Notes: generated from the sequence alone by a model not told the origin. DNA of 64,000 nt from CAVSRC01 sp963732845 (GCA_963732845.1 CAVTBE010000004.1:72711-136710); one strand, 5' to 3'; positions 45,618 through 54,317 are shown, numbered from the stretch's first letter. Program-made: numbers and translations.

Positions 45618-46100
45618 ATGGTTGCCACATGCGACATCCGGCCCTATTCGCCGGAGGATGCACCGCGCCTGCTGGCGATCTGGCGGGCCGCATCGGAGAA
45701 GGCGCATTCCTTCTTCACTGCCGAACAGCTCGACGCGCAGCAACGGCTCGTCGCCGACGTCTATCTGACAAGGGCCGAAATCTGGGTCGCTACGCGCTCT
45801 GGCACGCTCGTCGGATTCATCGGACTGCTCGACAGCTTCATCGGCGGCCTGTTCGTTGCTCCGGAAGCCCAGGGCAGTGGCGTCGGGCGTGCGCTTGTTG
45901 CCCATGCGTCGACGCTGAAGGGAGGCTTCCTGGAACTTGAGGTCTATGCGCGGAACCTGGGAGCCCGGGCATTTTACAGACGCCTCGGCTTCGTCGAAAA
46001 GAGCCGGCGGGCGAGCGATGACAACGGCCTGCCCTTTGCGCTGATACGCTTGGCCATTGGCAAAGCATTAACGCCAGGAGAAGTGCGAGCCTTGGGTTGA
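45618..46100 (+). CDS. GNAT-family N-acetyltransferase (160 aa)
   Basis: Small acetyltransferase with the N-terminus IRPYSPEDAPRLLAIWRAASEKAHSFF and the acetyl-CoA loop FVAPEAQGSGVGRALVAHA. ARAFYRRLGFVEKSRRA is the usual C-terminal element. The opening resembles YjaB/YedL-like GNATs. Substrate unknown. It lies 26 bases after the epimerase gene and may share its transcript. Confidence 0.87.
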   Translation: MVATCDIRPYSPEDAPRLLAIWRAASEKAHSFFTAEQLDAQQRLVADVYLTRAEIWVATRSGTLVGFIGLLDSFIGGLFVAPEAQGSGVGRALVAHASTLKGGFLELEVYARNLGARAFYRRLGFVEKSRRASDDNGLPFALIRLAIGKALTPGEVRALG

Positions 46101-46142
46101 TGGGCGCCGGGGACTAGGGTCGTGGCTAGAAAGTCACCTGCC

Positions 46143-47348
46143 ATGTCACCCCTCTTCAATCGTCTGGCCGGGCTCGGCGGCATGCTTGCCGCCTTCCTCG
46201 GTGTCTGGCTCGTCGCATCGCCCGCTTTGGCGGACTCCTTTGCATTCTATGACGTCCCGGCGGAGACGCTCCCCGGACCGCCGGGCAGCATCATCCGTAC
46301 GGAGCCGTTTGCCGGGGCGCCCTGGGGCACCCGCGCGGCGCGTGTGCTCTATCGCTCGACCGGGCTTTCGGGAGAGCCGATCGCGGTCTCGGCCGTCGTC
46401 GTGGTGCCGACGAGGCCGGCGCCGGCGGAGGGCCACCCGATCGTCGCCTGGGCCCATCCGACCACCGGGGTGGCGCGCAAATGCGCGCCGTCGCTGCTCC
46501 TCGATCAAATCATGCCGACGGTTGCCGGGCTCGACGAGCTGGTCAAGCAGGGTTTCGTGGTGGTTGCCACCGACTATCCGGGCCTGGGCACGGTCAGCGT
46601 CCACCCCTACCTGGTGGGGATCAGCGAGGGGCGCGCGGTGCTCGATTCGGTGCGCGCCGTGCGCGCGCTCACCGGCGCCGGCAATCGCTTTGCCGTCTGG
46701 GGGCACTCGCAGGGCGGCCACGCGGCGTTGTGGACGGCCGAACTTGCCGCAAGCTACGCGCCGGAACTGGATCTGGTCGGCATCGCCGCCGCGGCGCCGG
46801 CGACCGAACTGGCGGCGCTCTTCGACGACGACCTCAGCACGACGGCGGGCCAGGTGCTTACCGCGCTCAGCCTTTGGTCGTGGTCGCACGTCTACAACAC
46901 GTCGCTCGACTCGGTGGTGCAGCCGCATGCCCTCCGGCCGGTGGGCGAGATCGGCGGACAATGCGTGTCCGGCTTCTCCGACCTCCTGGTCGATGCGTCC
47001 GCCTATGGTCAGATCAAGACGGGTTTTCTCAAGGGCGATCCGACGCGGATCGCACCGTGGAGCACTTTTCTGGCGGAGAGCACGCCGGGCAATCGTGCGG
47101 GCCGGTGGCCGCCGGTCTTCATCGCCCAGGGCAGCGATGACGAGATCGTCGATCCGCCGGTGACTACCAATTTTGCCATCAAGCTGTGCAATCAGGGCGT
47201 GAACGTCCGCTATTTCTCGGTGCCGGGCGGGACCCACGACACCATCGCACCGGCCAGCGCGACCGCCGCCGTCGCGTGGATCGCCGACCGCTTCGCCGAC
47301 AAGCTGGCGCCCACCGATTGCGTGGCGAAGACCGGCGCCTCGCACTGA
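46143..47348 (+). CDS. Secreted lipase/esterase-like alpha/beta hydrolase (401 aa)
   Basis: Exported alpha/beta hydrolase of the secretory lipase group. The signal peptide MSPLFNRLAGLGGMLAAFLGVW ends near PALADS; an upstream GTG at 46122 is in frame but less likely. The nucleophile elbow is WGHSQGGHAALW, the acid in IAQGSDDEIVDPP and the catalytic His in VPGGTHDTIAP. It is expected to cleave lipid or ester bonds in the periplasm or outside the cell. Confidence 0.9.
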   Translation: MSPLFNRLAGLGGMLAAFLGVWLVASPALADSFAFYDVPAETLPGPPGSIIRTEPFAGAPWGTRAARVLYRSTGLSGEPIAVSAVVVVPTRPAPAEGHPIVAWAHPTTGVARKCAPSLLLDQIMPTVAGLDELVKQGFVVVATDYPGLGTVSVHPYLVGISEGRAVLDSVRAVRALTGAGNRFAVWGHSQGGHAALWTAELAASYAPELDLVGIAAAAPATELAALFDDDLSTTAGQVLTALSLWSWSHVYNTSLDSVVQPHALRPVGEIGGQCVSGFSDLLVDASAYGQIKTGFLKGDPTRIAPWSTFLAESTPGNRAGRWPPVFIAQGSDDEIVDPPVTTNFAIKLCNQGVNVRYFSVPGGTHDTIAPASATAAVAWIADRFADKLAPTDCVAKTGASH

Positions 47349-47403
47349 GTTCCTGCGCCGTCACCCTGCGGGCGGAGCGGGCCGCGAAGGGCGAGAACGT
47401 CGG

Positions 47404-47446
47404 CTCATCCTGCGAGGCCGGCCTTCGGCCGGCGCCTCAGGATGAG
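47404..47446. repeat. Imperfect palindrome CTCATCCTG...CAGGATGAG
   Basis: Outer arms CTCATCCTG (47404-47412) and CAGGATGAG (47438-47446), inner arms GCCGGCC (47417-47423) and GGCCGGC (47427-47433) around TTC. It lies between convergent lipase and sulfotransferase genes and contributes the TGA stop codon of the latter. It resembles the short dispersed palindromes often found in Rhizobiales intergenic DNA and may also terminate transcripts in both directions. Confidence 0.6.
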
Positions 47447-48612
47447 GGCGGAGTGCGTGGAATTGTCGGCCGGTCGTGGCCAAAGAGGGGCCCAAGCGAA
47501 TCGAGCCGCGCCACACGCGCCTCTTCGGCCGCGGTGAGGGCGGCATGCTCGAGCGGCTGGCGCTGCCCGCGTGCGCTCAGCTGCTTGACCAGCCGCTGGC
47601 GGAAGGTCTCGCTGAAGGTGAGGCCGAGTTCGCCATAGACGCGCCGAATTTCGCCGATGGGGTCGGCGGCAAGGTCCTGCAGGCGCAGTTCGGCGACGTC
47701 GCCCGGCGGGATCAGCAGCCGGTCGGCGACATAGCGGTCCATGGTTGCCAGATATTCCTCGACGATCATCTCCTGCTGCCGGTCGGGATCGATCGGACGG
47801 CCGAGACGGAAGGCGTCCTGCAGGCCCTTGATGAGCGCCAGGTTCGACTGGAAGACCTCGCGCGGCGGGCGCGAGATGTGGATGAACTTGGCACCGGGGA
47901 ACAGGCGCAGCAGGTGGCGCACGCGCGCCGTGTGGCTGGGTGACTTGAGGAGGAGCCGGCGGCCTGCCGCCGTCAGCATCAGCTTGCCGGCGAAGGCCAG
48001 CTCGTGGCGCTCCCAGCGCGACCGCTCTGCGGCCGTCAGGCCTTCCAGATCGTGGAAGCGGTTGTAGAAATCCTGCTGTTCGGGCAGCACGGCGCGGCCG
48101 GCGATGACCGAGGTGCGTGCCCAGTTGCACAGCGCGAAGTCGTCCTCGGCCGGCAGGGCGGCACCCAGCGGCGAGACGGTGCGGATGTGCACCAGCATGA
48201 GGAACGGCACCATCAGGAGGCGCAGCACCGTCCAGCTCACCACGAACAGCTGCGGCGACAGGGCCTCGACCCAGATGGGCGAGCGCAGCGCCGGATCGTG
48301 CGCCAACAGCGTCTGCAGCCACGTGGTGCCGGAGCGGAAGTAGCCGAGCACGAAGACCGGCGCTTCATGCGCTGCGATTGGCCGTGGACGGAATTTCAGC
48401 CAGGCGGCGATCGCCAGACGCTCGGGCAGAGTGAGGAGCGTGGCGAGCGCCGAAAAGAAGAGGAGCAGGATCAGGCGCGGCCACAGCACGAGCGGCACCC
48501 GCGGCCGCGTGCGCAGGAGAAGAGCGAGGATGCTGTCCAGCGGCGCCAGCCCCATGAAGTGCGGATAGGGCAGATAGGGGAAGACGCGGCGCTGAAGGAA
48601 CCGGCAAATCAT
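47437..48612 (-). CDS. Sulfotransferase-family protein (391 aa)
   Basis: PAPS-dependent sulfotransferase fold. The 5'-phosphosulfate loop is VFVLGYFRSGTTWLQTLLA, and the 3'-phosphate region is LLLKSPSHTARVRHLLRLFPGAKFIHISRPPREVF. About 100 N-terminal residues include a hydrophobic segment (LVLWPRLILLLFFSALATLL), suggesting membrane anchorage. ATG 48612 (MICRFLQRR) is preferred; earlier in-frame starts to 48732 would add an Arg-rich tail. Acceptor unknown, perhaps a lipid or polysaccharide. The stop codon lies in the adjoining palindromic repeat. Confidence 0.87.
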   Translation of the reverse strand: MICRFLQRRVFPYLPYPHFMGLAPLDSILALLLRTRPRVPLVLWPRLILLLFFSALATLLTLPERLAIAAWLKFRPRPIAAHEAPVFVLGYFRSGTTWLQTLLAHDPALRSPIWVEALSPQLFVVSWTVLRLLMVPFLMLVHIRTVSPLGAALPAEDDFALCNWARTSVIAGRAVLPEQQDFYNRFHDLEGLTAAERSRWERHELAFAGKLMLTAAGRRLLLKSPSHTARVRHLLRLFPGAKFIHISRPPREVFQSNLALIKGLQDAFRLGRPIDPDRQQEMIVEEYLATMDRYVADRLLIPPGDVAELRLQDLAADPIGEIRRVYGELGLTFSETFRQRLVKQLSARGQRQPLEHAALTAAEEARVARLDSLGPLFGHDRPTIPRTPPSS

Positions 48613-48798
48613 GACCCCCCGCGTTTCGACCTGATCCGGGACCCGCGCGAACGCGGTGGTGGTGCTCCAGCACCTCTTCAAGCGGGATAGAGGGGACTTG
48701 TCAAAGACCGGGAACCGGGCGTGCAGCAACACGGCCGGGCATCACCGGCGCATCGTCGGTCCGGGCGCAGCGGCGGCGACCCCGTCAGGGGCGCCGGG

Positions 48799-49200
48799 TC
48801 AGTTGTTCTTCGCGCCCTGGAAGATCCAGGTCCAGATGTCCGTCCGCAGGCAATTGGGCAGCGGCTTGTGGTGGAAGGGCATGCGAATCTCGGCCTCGCC
48901 GTTGATCAGCACGACCAGATTGCTCTCGTCGGGCTTTCCCGGGATGACCATGGGGCCGAACTTGTTGCCCTTCATCACGCTCTGGTACGTCCTGATGTCG
49001 AAGCCGCTTTGCTCGTAGCCTTCGCCGCCCGGCTGATGACAGCTGACGCACCATCCCTTGAAGATCGGTACGATATCCTGGGAATAGCTCAGCTGCTGCT
49101 GTTGCGCGCAGGCTTGCGGGACCGGGAGCAGCGTCGTCGATCCGACCAGCGTGAAGCCGCCGGCGATCACGCCGACCGATAGTAGAACCCAACGTCTCAT
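48799..49200 (-). CDS. Exported c-type cytochrome, planctomycete-type domain (133 aa)
   Basis: Signal peptide MRRWVLLSVGVIAGGFTLVG with cleavage near ACA. One haem motif C-V-S-C-H is at residues 51-55 in IFKGWCVSCHQPGGEGYE, and a candidate Met ligand occurs in NKFGPMVIPGKP. The pattern to the end (SNLVVLINGEAEIRMPF, WIFQGAKNN) matches the PSCyt1 domain. It is a periplasmic electron carrier of unknown partner. Two ATGs lie in frame at 49206 and 49200; the second has the better distance from GGGAGG. Confidence 0.88.
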   Translation of the reverse strand: MRRWVLLSVGVIAGGFTLVGSTTLLPVPQACAQQQQLSYSQDIVPIFKGWCVSCHQPGGEGYEQSGFDIRTYQSVMKGNKFGPMVIPGKPDESNLVVLINGEAEIRMPFHHKPLPNCLRTDIWTWIFQGAKNN

Positions 49201-49325
49201 CGCCATTCCTCCCTGCGAGAGGTCGCCCTTAAATTCAAGAATGGGCATGCGAGGGTGTGCCGGACGTTGATCTCTGTCAACGGGACGGAAGTATTCCAAC
49301 CGGAAGGTGTGTGCGATGCGTCGCG

Positions 49326-49850
49326 TCAGGCCGCCAGCGGCAGGCGCTCGCCGAGCGGTTCGCCGGCCGCGGTGACCAGACCACTGCCCTCGGCAAGGCC
49401 CTCTGCCTTCAGCTCCAATCCGAGAAACCGCCGCCGCTGGACAGGCGCGGGCATAACGAGGCCGCTGGTGCGCTCGGCACTGAAGCCAAACCGCTCGTAA
49501 TATTCCGGATCACCAACGAGGATGATGCCGGTGTGCCCGATCGTGCTGGCGCGGGCGATGGCCAGCCGCATCAGGTTGGCGCCGACGCCTTCGCCCTGCG
49601 CCGTTGCGTCGACGGCCAGCGGTCCGAGCAGAAGGGCCGGGGTGTCGCCGGCCTTGACATGCCACAGGCGGACGGTGCCAACGAGGTCGCCGGCGGCGTC
49701 GCGGGCGACCAGCGCCAGGCCTTCGGCCGGCCTGCGGCCCCGGCGCAGGCGCTCGGAGGGCTTGAAGGTGCGCTCGCGGCCCATGACGCGGTCGAGCAGG
49801 GCTTCGCGGGCGGCGGCCTCGGCGGGGCGTTCGGTGTCGAAGTGGATCAT
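49326..49850 (-). CDS. GNAT-family N-acetyltransferase, YhbS-like (174 aa)
   Basis: Acetyltransferase with acetyl-CoA loop AQGEGVGANLMRLAI and ILVGDPEYYERFGFS, the same segment as in the protein at 26192-26692. The ATG at 49850 gives a normal N-terminus (MIHFDTERPAEAAARE); the frame remains open to 49931 into the adjacent repeat. Substrate unknown. The C-terminal LGLELKAEGL-type end is also found in YhbS-like proteins. Confidence 0.86.
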   Translation of the reverse strand: MIHFDTERPAEAAAREALLDRVMGRERTFKPSERLRRGRRPAEGLALVARDAAGDLVGTVRLWHVKAGDTPALLLGPLAVDATAQGEGVGANLMRLAIARASTIGHTGIILVGDPEYYERFGFSAERTSGLVMPAPVQRRRFLGLELKAEGLAEGSGLVTAAGEPLGERLPLAA

Positions 49851-49897
49851 CTCAGGTGTTCGTTTCTGCGCGTCGCGCGAATTCTTTGTAGGCAGCT

Positions 49898-50094
49898 CCC
49901 CCTCACCCGGCTCGGCCCGCAGCCTCGCCACCCTCTCCCATCAAACACGGGCTTGCCCGTGTTTGGCACTAAAGCTGCCGAAGTCGGAAGCATCCGACTT
50001 CGGTGGGGAGAGGGTTCGCTGTGGCGGCACCGCGTATCCCAACCCTCTCCCCTGGCGGGAGAGGGTGGTGCGCGAAGCGCACCGGGTGAGGGGG
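49898..50094. repeat. Nested palindromic mosaic element (about 197 bp)
   Basis: Several perfect inverted repeats are nested in one element. The outermost arms are CCCCCTCACCCGG (49898-49910) and CCGGGTGAGGGGG (50082-50094). Inside lie ACCCTCTCCC/GGGAGAGGGT (49930-49939/50006-50015), CAAACACGGGC/GCCCGTGTTTG (49942-49965, 2-base loop), CCGAAGTCGGA/TCCGACTTCGG (49978-50003), a second ACCCTCTCCC/GGGAGAGGGT (50042-50066) and GGTGCGC/GCGCACC (50067-50083). It fills the gap between the decarboxylase and GNAT genes. The arrangement is that of a bacterial interspersed mosaic or REP-type element. Confidence 0.8.
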
Positions 50095-50110
50095 CTCGAT
50101 CTTCGGTTTT

Positions 50111-51242
50111 CTAGATCACGTAGGCCTTGAGCGGCTCGAAGCCGTTGAAGGCGACGGCCGAGTAGGTCGTGGTGTAGGCGCCGGTGCCCTCGATCAGCAC
50201 CTCGTCGCCGATCGACAGCGAGATCGGCAGCTCGTAGGGCACCTTCTCGTAGAGCACGTCGACCAAATCGCAGGTCGGCCCGGCGATGACGCAGGGGGCC
50301 TTGGCGTCGCGGTCGCGCGGCGTGCGGATCGGGTAGCGGATCGCCTCGTCCATGGTCTCGGCGAGGCCGCCGAACTTGCCGATGTCGAGATAGACCCAGC
50401 GCAGGGGATCGTTGTTCTCCTTGCGCGAGATGAGCACGACCTCGGCCTTGATGATGCCGGCATCGCCGACCATGCCGCGGCCGGGCTCGATGATGGTCTC
50501 GGGGATGCGGTTGCCGAAGTGCTTGCGGAGCGCCGAGGAGATCGCCTGGCCGTAGGTCTTCACCACCGGGATCTTCCTCAGGTACTTGGCCGGGAAGCCG
50601 CCGCCGAGATTGACCATGCGCAGGCGGATACCGCGTTCGGCCAGCGTGCGGAAGATCTCGGCCGAAGCGGAAAGCGCCACATCCCAGGCCCTTCGGATTC
50701 GGCTGCTGCGAGCCGACATGGAAGGAGACGCCATAGGCGTCGAGACCGAGGCGGTGGGCGTGCTCGAGCACGTCGACGGCCATCTCGGGCGCGCAGCCGA
50801 ACTTGCGCGACAGCGGCCATTCGGCGCCGTCATTGGCGATCAGGATGCGGCAGAAGACGCGCGCCGAGGGCGCGGCGCGGCCGATCTTCTCGACCTCCTC
50901 TTGGCAATCGACGGCGAAGAGGCGCACGCCACGCTCGTAGGCGGCGGCGATGTCGCGCTCCTTCTTGATGGTGTTGCCGTAGGAGATGCGCTCCGGCGTG
51001 GCGCCGGCAGTAAGCGCCATGTCGATCTCGGCGACACTGGCGCAGTCGAAGCTGGAGCCGAGCTCGGCGAGCAGCGCGAGGACCTCCGGTGCCGGGTTGG
51101 CCTTCACCGCGTAATAGACGCGGCTGTCCGGCATGGCGGTGGCGAAGGCGCGGTAATTGTCGCGGACGATGTCGAGGTCGACGACGAGGCACGGGCCCTC
51201 GGGTCGTCGGTCGCGCAGAAACGAGCGGATGCGGTCGGTCAT
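50111..51242 (-). pseudogene. Ornithine/diamino-acid decarboxylase (alanine-racemase fold) with one-base frameshift
   Basis: Fold-type III PLP decarboxylase of the eukaryote-like ornithine decarboxylase group. It starts MTDRIRSFLRDRRPEGP and has PLP lysine K47 in YYAVKANP; GVSFHVGSQQ follows. At 50689-50691 one extra C (G on the coding strand) shifts the frame. The second part then reads AWDVALSASAEIFRTLAERG, IIEPGRGMVGD, and the active-site Cys in AGPTCDLVDVLYEK to the stop at 50111. Removing the base gives a normal 376-residue enzyme. It should supply putrescine to homospermidine synthase. A sequencing error is quite possible because every other motif is intact. Confidence 0.85.
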
Positions 51243-51660
51243 TCTCGGGCACTCCCCCAAGCGAAAAGTCGCGTTGCGAACCGCCGGTCCGCCTGCGGCC
51301 GGACGATCGATGTGGAGACGATCGTTCCGGACATGAGCGTCCCGGTTTGCCGGATTGTCCGGCTGGTTTGCGGGTGGCAGTCGACAAGGCGGACAGGGCT
51401 GTCCGGTCTTTCGCTGCCTTCGCTTGGAGCGGGAGAACCCGATCCGCACGCCCGGCAAGAAGTAGATGCCTCTTCAGTAACCCCGGCTGATGGAAAGCCG
51501 GCAGAGACCAAAAAAGCCCGCTACGTCGTTGCTTTAAGCCGCGTCCTTCGAAGCGTCCGGGAACCTTCCCGGCGGTTCGCCCTCGGACTGTTGCGACCAC
51601 AGGCACGTGCGAATTTGGGCAGGGCGGTAGGTAGGGCCAAATGGTTTCACAATCAAGAAC
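51243..51660 (-). ncRNA. Structured 5' leader of the decarboxylase, candidate speF-type RNA
   Basis: About 400 bases without a clear gene precede the ornithine decarboxylase start, on the same strand. Read on the minus strand it contains CCGGGAA/TTCCCGG (51557-51572), GGACGCTTCGAAGGACG, a U-run following GCGGGC (about 51510), CCGGCT/AGCCGG (51483-51501), and many GGACA/TGTCC repeats. A known alphaproteobacterial RNA motif, the speF leader, occurs in exactly this position before ornithine decarboxylase genes. The match is by position and by remembered sequence flavour; an Rfam search was not possible. An in-frame Arg-rich reading frame of 72 codons runs from 51458 to the start codon. Confidence 0.55.
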
Positions 51661-51737
51661 GATTTAGGGGTGGCGCGAAGAAAAGCATGGGCGAGGGTGC
51701 CGGGCGGGCCTCGCCGGAGCGAGGCCCGCCGGTTCGC

Positions 51738-52229
51738 TCACGCGCTTCCTTGGGCGCGCGCCGCTTCCTCGCCGGCGCGGACCTCGCGGCCACCGGAGGT
51801 GATGTCGAGCGCCGTGCCGGTTTCCAGCAGGCTCTTGAGGCTCGACAGGATCTTCGGCCAGCCGCCGGAGACTGCCTCGATCATCTTGGAACCGATGCGG
51901 TCGATCTGGTGGATGACGGTGAGCTTCACCGTGTCGCCGTCGGCTGCGATATCGAAGCTGCAGCGGGTGTAGCCCTCCGCCTTCAGCTCCGGACGGAACT
52001 CGTTGCGCCATTTGAGCACGAGGCGTTTCTCCGGCTCGATCTCGACGATCTCGCCGCCATCGCCGACCGTGCCGTCGCCGAAGATCATCTTCCACGGTGC
52101 GCCTGGCTTCCAGCCGCTCTCCAGATGGATGCCGAACCAGTAACGCCTGTTGAAGTCGGGGTCGGTCAGCGCCTCCCACAGCTTCGCCGGGGTGGTGCGG
52201 ATATAGGTGACGTAAACGAACTCACTCAT
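51738..52229 (-). CDS. SRPBCC/AHSA1-family protein (163 aa)
   Basis: Hsp90-activator-like START-fold protein with EFVYVTYIRTTPAKLWEALTDPDFNRRYWFGIHLESGW at the N-terminus and IHQIDRIGSKMIEAVSGGWPKILSSLKSLLETG at the C-terminus, both diagnostic of AHSA1-like SRPBCC proteins. Its start overlaps the ArsR gene by eight bases, so it is coupled to it. Such ArsR/AHSA1 pairs are common, and the SRPBCC partner is thought to bind a hydrophobic ligand or environmental compound. The role is not established. Confidence 0.92.
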   Translation of the reverse strand: MSEFVYVTYIRTTPAKLWEALTDPDFNRRYWFGIHLESGWKPGAPWKMIFGDGTVGDGGEIVEIEPEKRLVLKWRNEFRPELKAEGYTRCSFDIAADGDTVKLTVIHQIDRIGSKMIEAVSGGWPKILSSLKSLLETGTALDITSGGREVRAGEEAARAQGSA

Positions 52230-52536
52230 CCTTCGTCTCCAGGTTCCGTTTGAGGTCGGCGAGGGCGTCCAGTCGCCCCCGTTCGAACTTCGCGATCCAC
52301 CGTTCGCCGATCTCGTGGATCGGGATCGGATTGAGGAAATGCAGCTTCTCCCGGCCGCGCCATGCGGTCGCCACGAGGTTGGCCGCCTCGAGGATGGCGA
52401 GGTGCTTGCTCACCGCCTGCCGGCTCATCGCCATGCGCTCGCACATCTCGCCGAGCGTCTGGCCGTTCTCGGCTCGTAGCCGGTCGAGCAGCTCGCGGCG
52501 GGTTGCGTCGGCCAGCGCCTTGAACACCTCGTCCAT
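52222..52536 (-). CDS. ArsR-family transcriptional regulator (104 aa)
   Basis: Winged-helix repressor (DEVFKALADATRRELLDRL, TLGEMCERMAMSRQAVSKHLAILE) without the ArsR/SmtB metal Cys motif, so it is probably not a metal sensor. The ATG at 52536 gives the usual short N-terminus; a TTG at 52554 would fall in the operator. An almost ideal operator GCAACC-TTTT-GGTTGC lies just upstream, consistent with autorepression. Controls itself and the SRPBCC gene. Confidence 0.93.
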   Translation of the reverse strand: MDEVFKALADATRRELLDRLRAENGQTLGEMCERMAMSRQAVSKHLAILEAANLVATAWRGREKLHFLNPIPIHEIGERWIAKFERGRLDALADLKRNLETKDE

Positions 52537-52550
52537 GGGCAGGAGAATAG

Positions 52551-52566
52551 GCAACCTTTTGGTTGC
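52551..52566. promoter_or_regulatory. Operator of the ArsR-type repressor: GCAACC-TTTT-GGTTGC
   Basis: Perfect 6-bp inverted repeat with a TTTT centre, 15 bases upstream of the ArsR start. This motif type is recurrent in front of ArsR genes that pair with AHSA1-family partners. Position and symmetry make it the likely binding site for the adjacent repressor. Confidence 0.65.
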
Positions 52567-52638
52567 ATGTCAATGCCCATTGGCAAGACCGTGGAGAAAC
52601 GGCAAAAGTCCGCGGCGATTCATGGAGCGGGGCAGCAG

Positions 52639-54225
52639 ATGAACGAGACGGTGGTCGGCGAGAAGGGCATGGCGGTGGCGCCGCACCGGGCGGCGGCGGA
52701 GGCCGCGGCCGAGGTTATGCGCGCCGGCGGCAATGCGGTCGAGGCGATGATCGCCGCTGCGGCGACGATCGCGGTGGTCTATCCGCAGATGAACTCGATC
52801 GGCGGCGACGCCTTCTTCCTGATCGCCGAGCCGGGCAAGCCGCCGCGCTTCATCGATGCCTGCGGGGCGGCGGGGTCGTTCGCCACCATCGAACGCTACC
52901 GCAAGGAAGGCTACGACGTGCTGCCGTCACGCGGACCGCTGGCGGCGCTCACCGTCGCCGGAGCGGTGTCGGGCTGGGCCATGGCGCTGGAGGCGGCGGC
53001 CAGTCTCGGCGGTCGCCTGTCGCGGCGCGACCTGCTCGGCGACGCCATCGGTCATGCGCGCGAGGGCGTGCCGGTCAGCCCGTCGCAATGGCGCAAGACC
53101 GTCGGTAATGTCGAGACGCTGAAGGACATGCCGGGCTTCGCCGCCCATTTTCTTGCCGACGGCAAGGCGCCGGAAATCGGCACCGTCTGGCGGCAGCCGC
53201 GTCTTTCCGACACGCTCGATCAGCTCGCCCGGGCCGGCTTCGACGATTTCTATCGCGGCGACGTGGCGGTCGAGATCGCCGCCGACCTTGAAGAGGTCGG
53301 CAGCCCGGTGACGCGCGACGACCTGCGTCGCCACGAAGCGCGGCTGAGGGCGCCGCTGTCGCTGACGACCGGCGACTGCACGCTGTTCAACGGCCCGCCG
53401 CCCACCCAGGGGCTCGCCTCGCTCATCATCCTCGGCCTGTTCGACCGGCTCAAGGTGACGCGCGGCGAGAGCTTCGAGCACATTCACGGACTGATCGAAG
53501 CCACCAAGCGCGCCTTTGCCGTGCGCGATGCCGAGATCACCGATCCGGCCCATGGCGACGACGTGAAGCGCTTTCTCGAAGCCGGCTGGCTGGACGCGGA
53601 AGCCGAGACAATCGACCGGCAGCGGGCGGCGCCCTTTGGCGGCGCGGCCGACGGCGACACCATCTACATGGCGGCGGTCGATGGCTCCGGGCTCGCCGTC
53701 TCCTTCATCCAGTCGACCTACTGGGAATGGGGCTCGGGCGTGGTGCTGCCGCGCACCGGCATCACCTGGCAGAACCGCGGCGTGAGCTTCTCGCTCGACC
53801 CGGCGGCGGTGAATCCGCTGCAGCCCGGGCGCAAGCCGTTCCACACGCTCAACCCGGCCTTCGCCCGTTTCCGTGACGGGCGGATCATGCCCTACGGCTC
53901 GATGGGCGGCGACGGCCAGCCGCAATTCCAGGCCGCCGTCTTCACCCGCGCTGCCCGCTTCGGCATGGCGCTGGGCGAGGCCATCGACGCGCCGCGCTGG
54001 CGGCTTGGGCGGAGCTGGGGGGCGGACGATGTCGGTGTGATGCTGGAGAACCGCTTCGATCCGGATCTCGTCTCGGCGCTGGAGCGGGCCGGTCACAAGG
54101 TTACCGTGCTGCCGGATGCCTATTCCGAGGCGCTCGGTCATGCCGGCGCCATCATGCGCCGCCCCGACGGCCGGCTGTTTGGTGCTGCCGACCCGCGCTC
54201 GGACGGCGCGGCGGTGGCGGTTTGA
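52639..54225 (+). CDS. Gamma-glutamyltransferase-family protein (528 aa)
   Basis: Ntn-hydrolase of the gamma-glutamyltranspeptidase family, which cleaves itself into two chains before the catalytic Thr. That Thr is at position 341 in DGDTIYMAAVDGSGLAVS. AVAPHRAAAEAAAEVMRAGGNAVEAMIAAA is the family N-terminus and NPLQPGRKPFHTLNPAF is in the small-subunit region. No signal peptide is visible, so it may be cytoplasmic or use another route. Members of this subgroup may act on other gamma-glutamyl or amide substrates. ATG 52639 is preferred; the frame is open back to 52567. Confidence 0.92.
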   Translation: MNETVVGEKGMAVAPHRAAAEAAAEVMRAGGNAVEAMIAAAATIAVVYPQMNSIGGDAFFLIAEPGKPPRFIDACGAAGSFATIERYRKEGYDVLPSRGPLAALTVAGAVSGWAMALEAAASLGGRLSRRDLLGDAIGHAREGVPVSPSQWRKTVGNVETLKDMPGFAAHFLADGKAPEIGTVWRQPRLSDTLDQLARAGFDDFYRGDVAVEIAADLEEVGSPVTRDDLRRHEARLRAPLSLTTGDCTLFNGPPPTQGLASLIILGLFDRLKVTRGESFEHIHGLIEATKRAFAVRDAEITDPAHGDDVKRFLEAGWLDAEAETIDRQRAAPFGGAADGDTIYMAAVDGSGLAVSFIQSTYWEWGSGVVLPRTGITWQNRGVSFSLDPAAVNPLQPGRKPFHTLNPAFARFRDGRIMPYGSMGGDGQPQFQAAVFTRAARFGMALGEAIDAPRWRLGRSWGADDVGVMLENRFDPDLVSALERAGHKVTVLPDAYSEALGHAGAIMRRPDGRLFGAADPRSDGAAVAV

Positions 54226-54317
54226 GTGCGTGTGGCGGCGTAGCGTGCTTGGCAAGGCAGTGCATTCACGCCCCTCTGGCTGCGCTAACGTCGCGCTCAC
54301 GCGTGCCGTAAGCTCCG

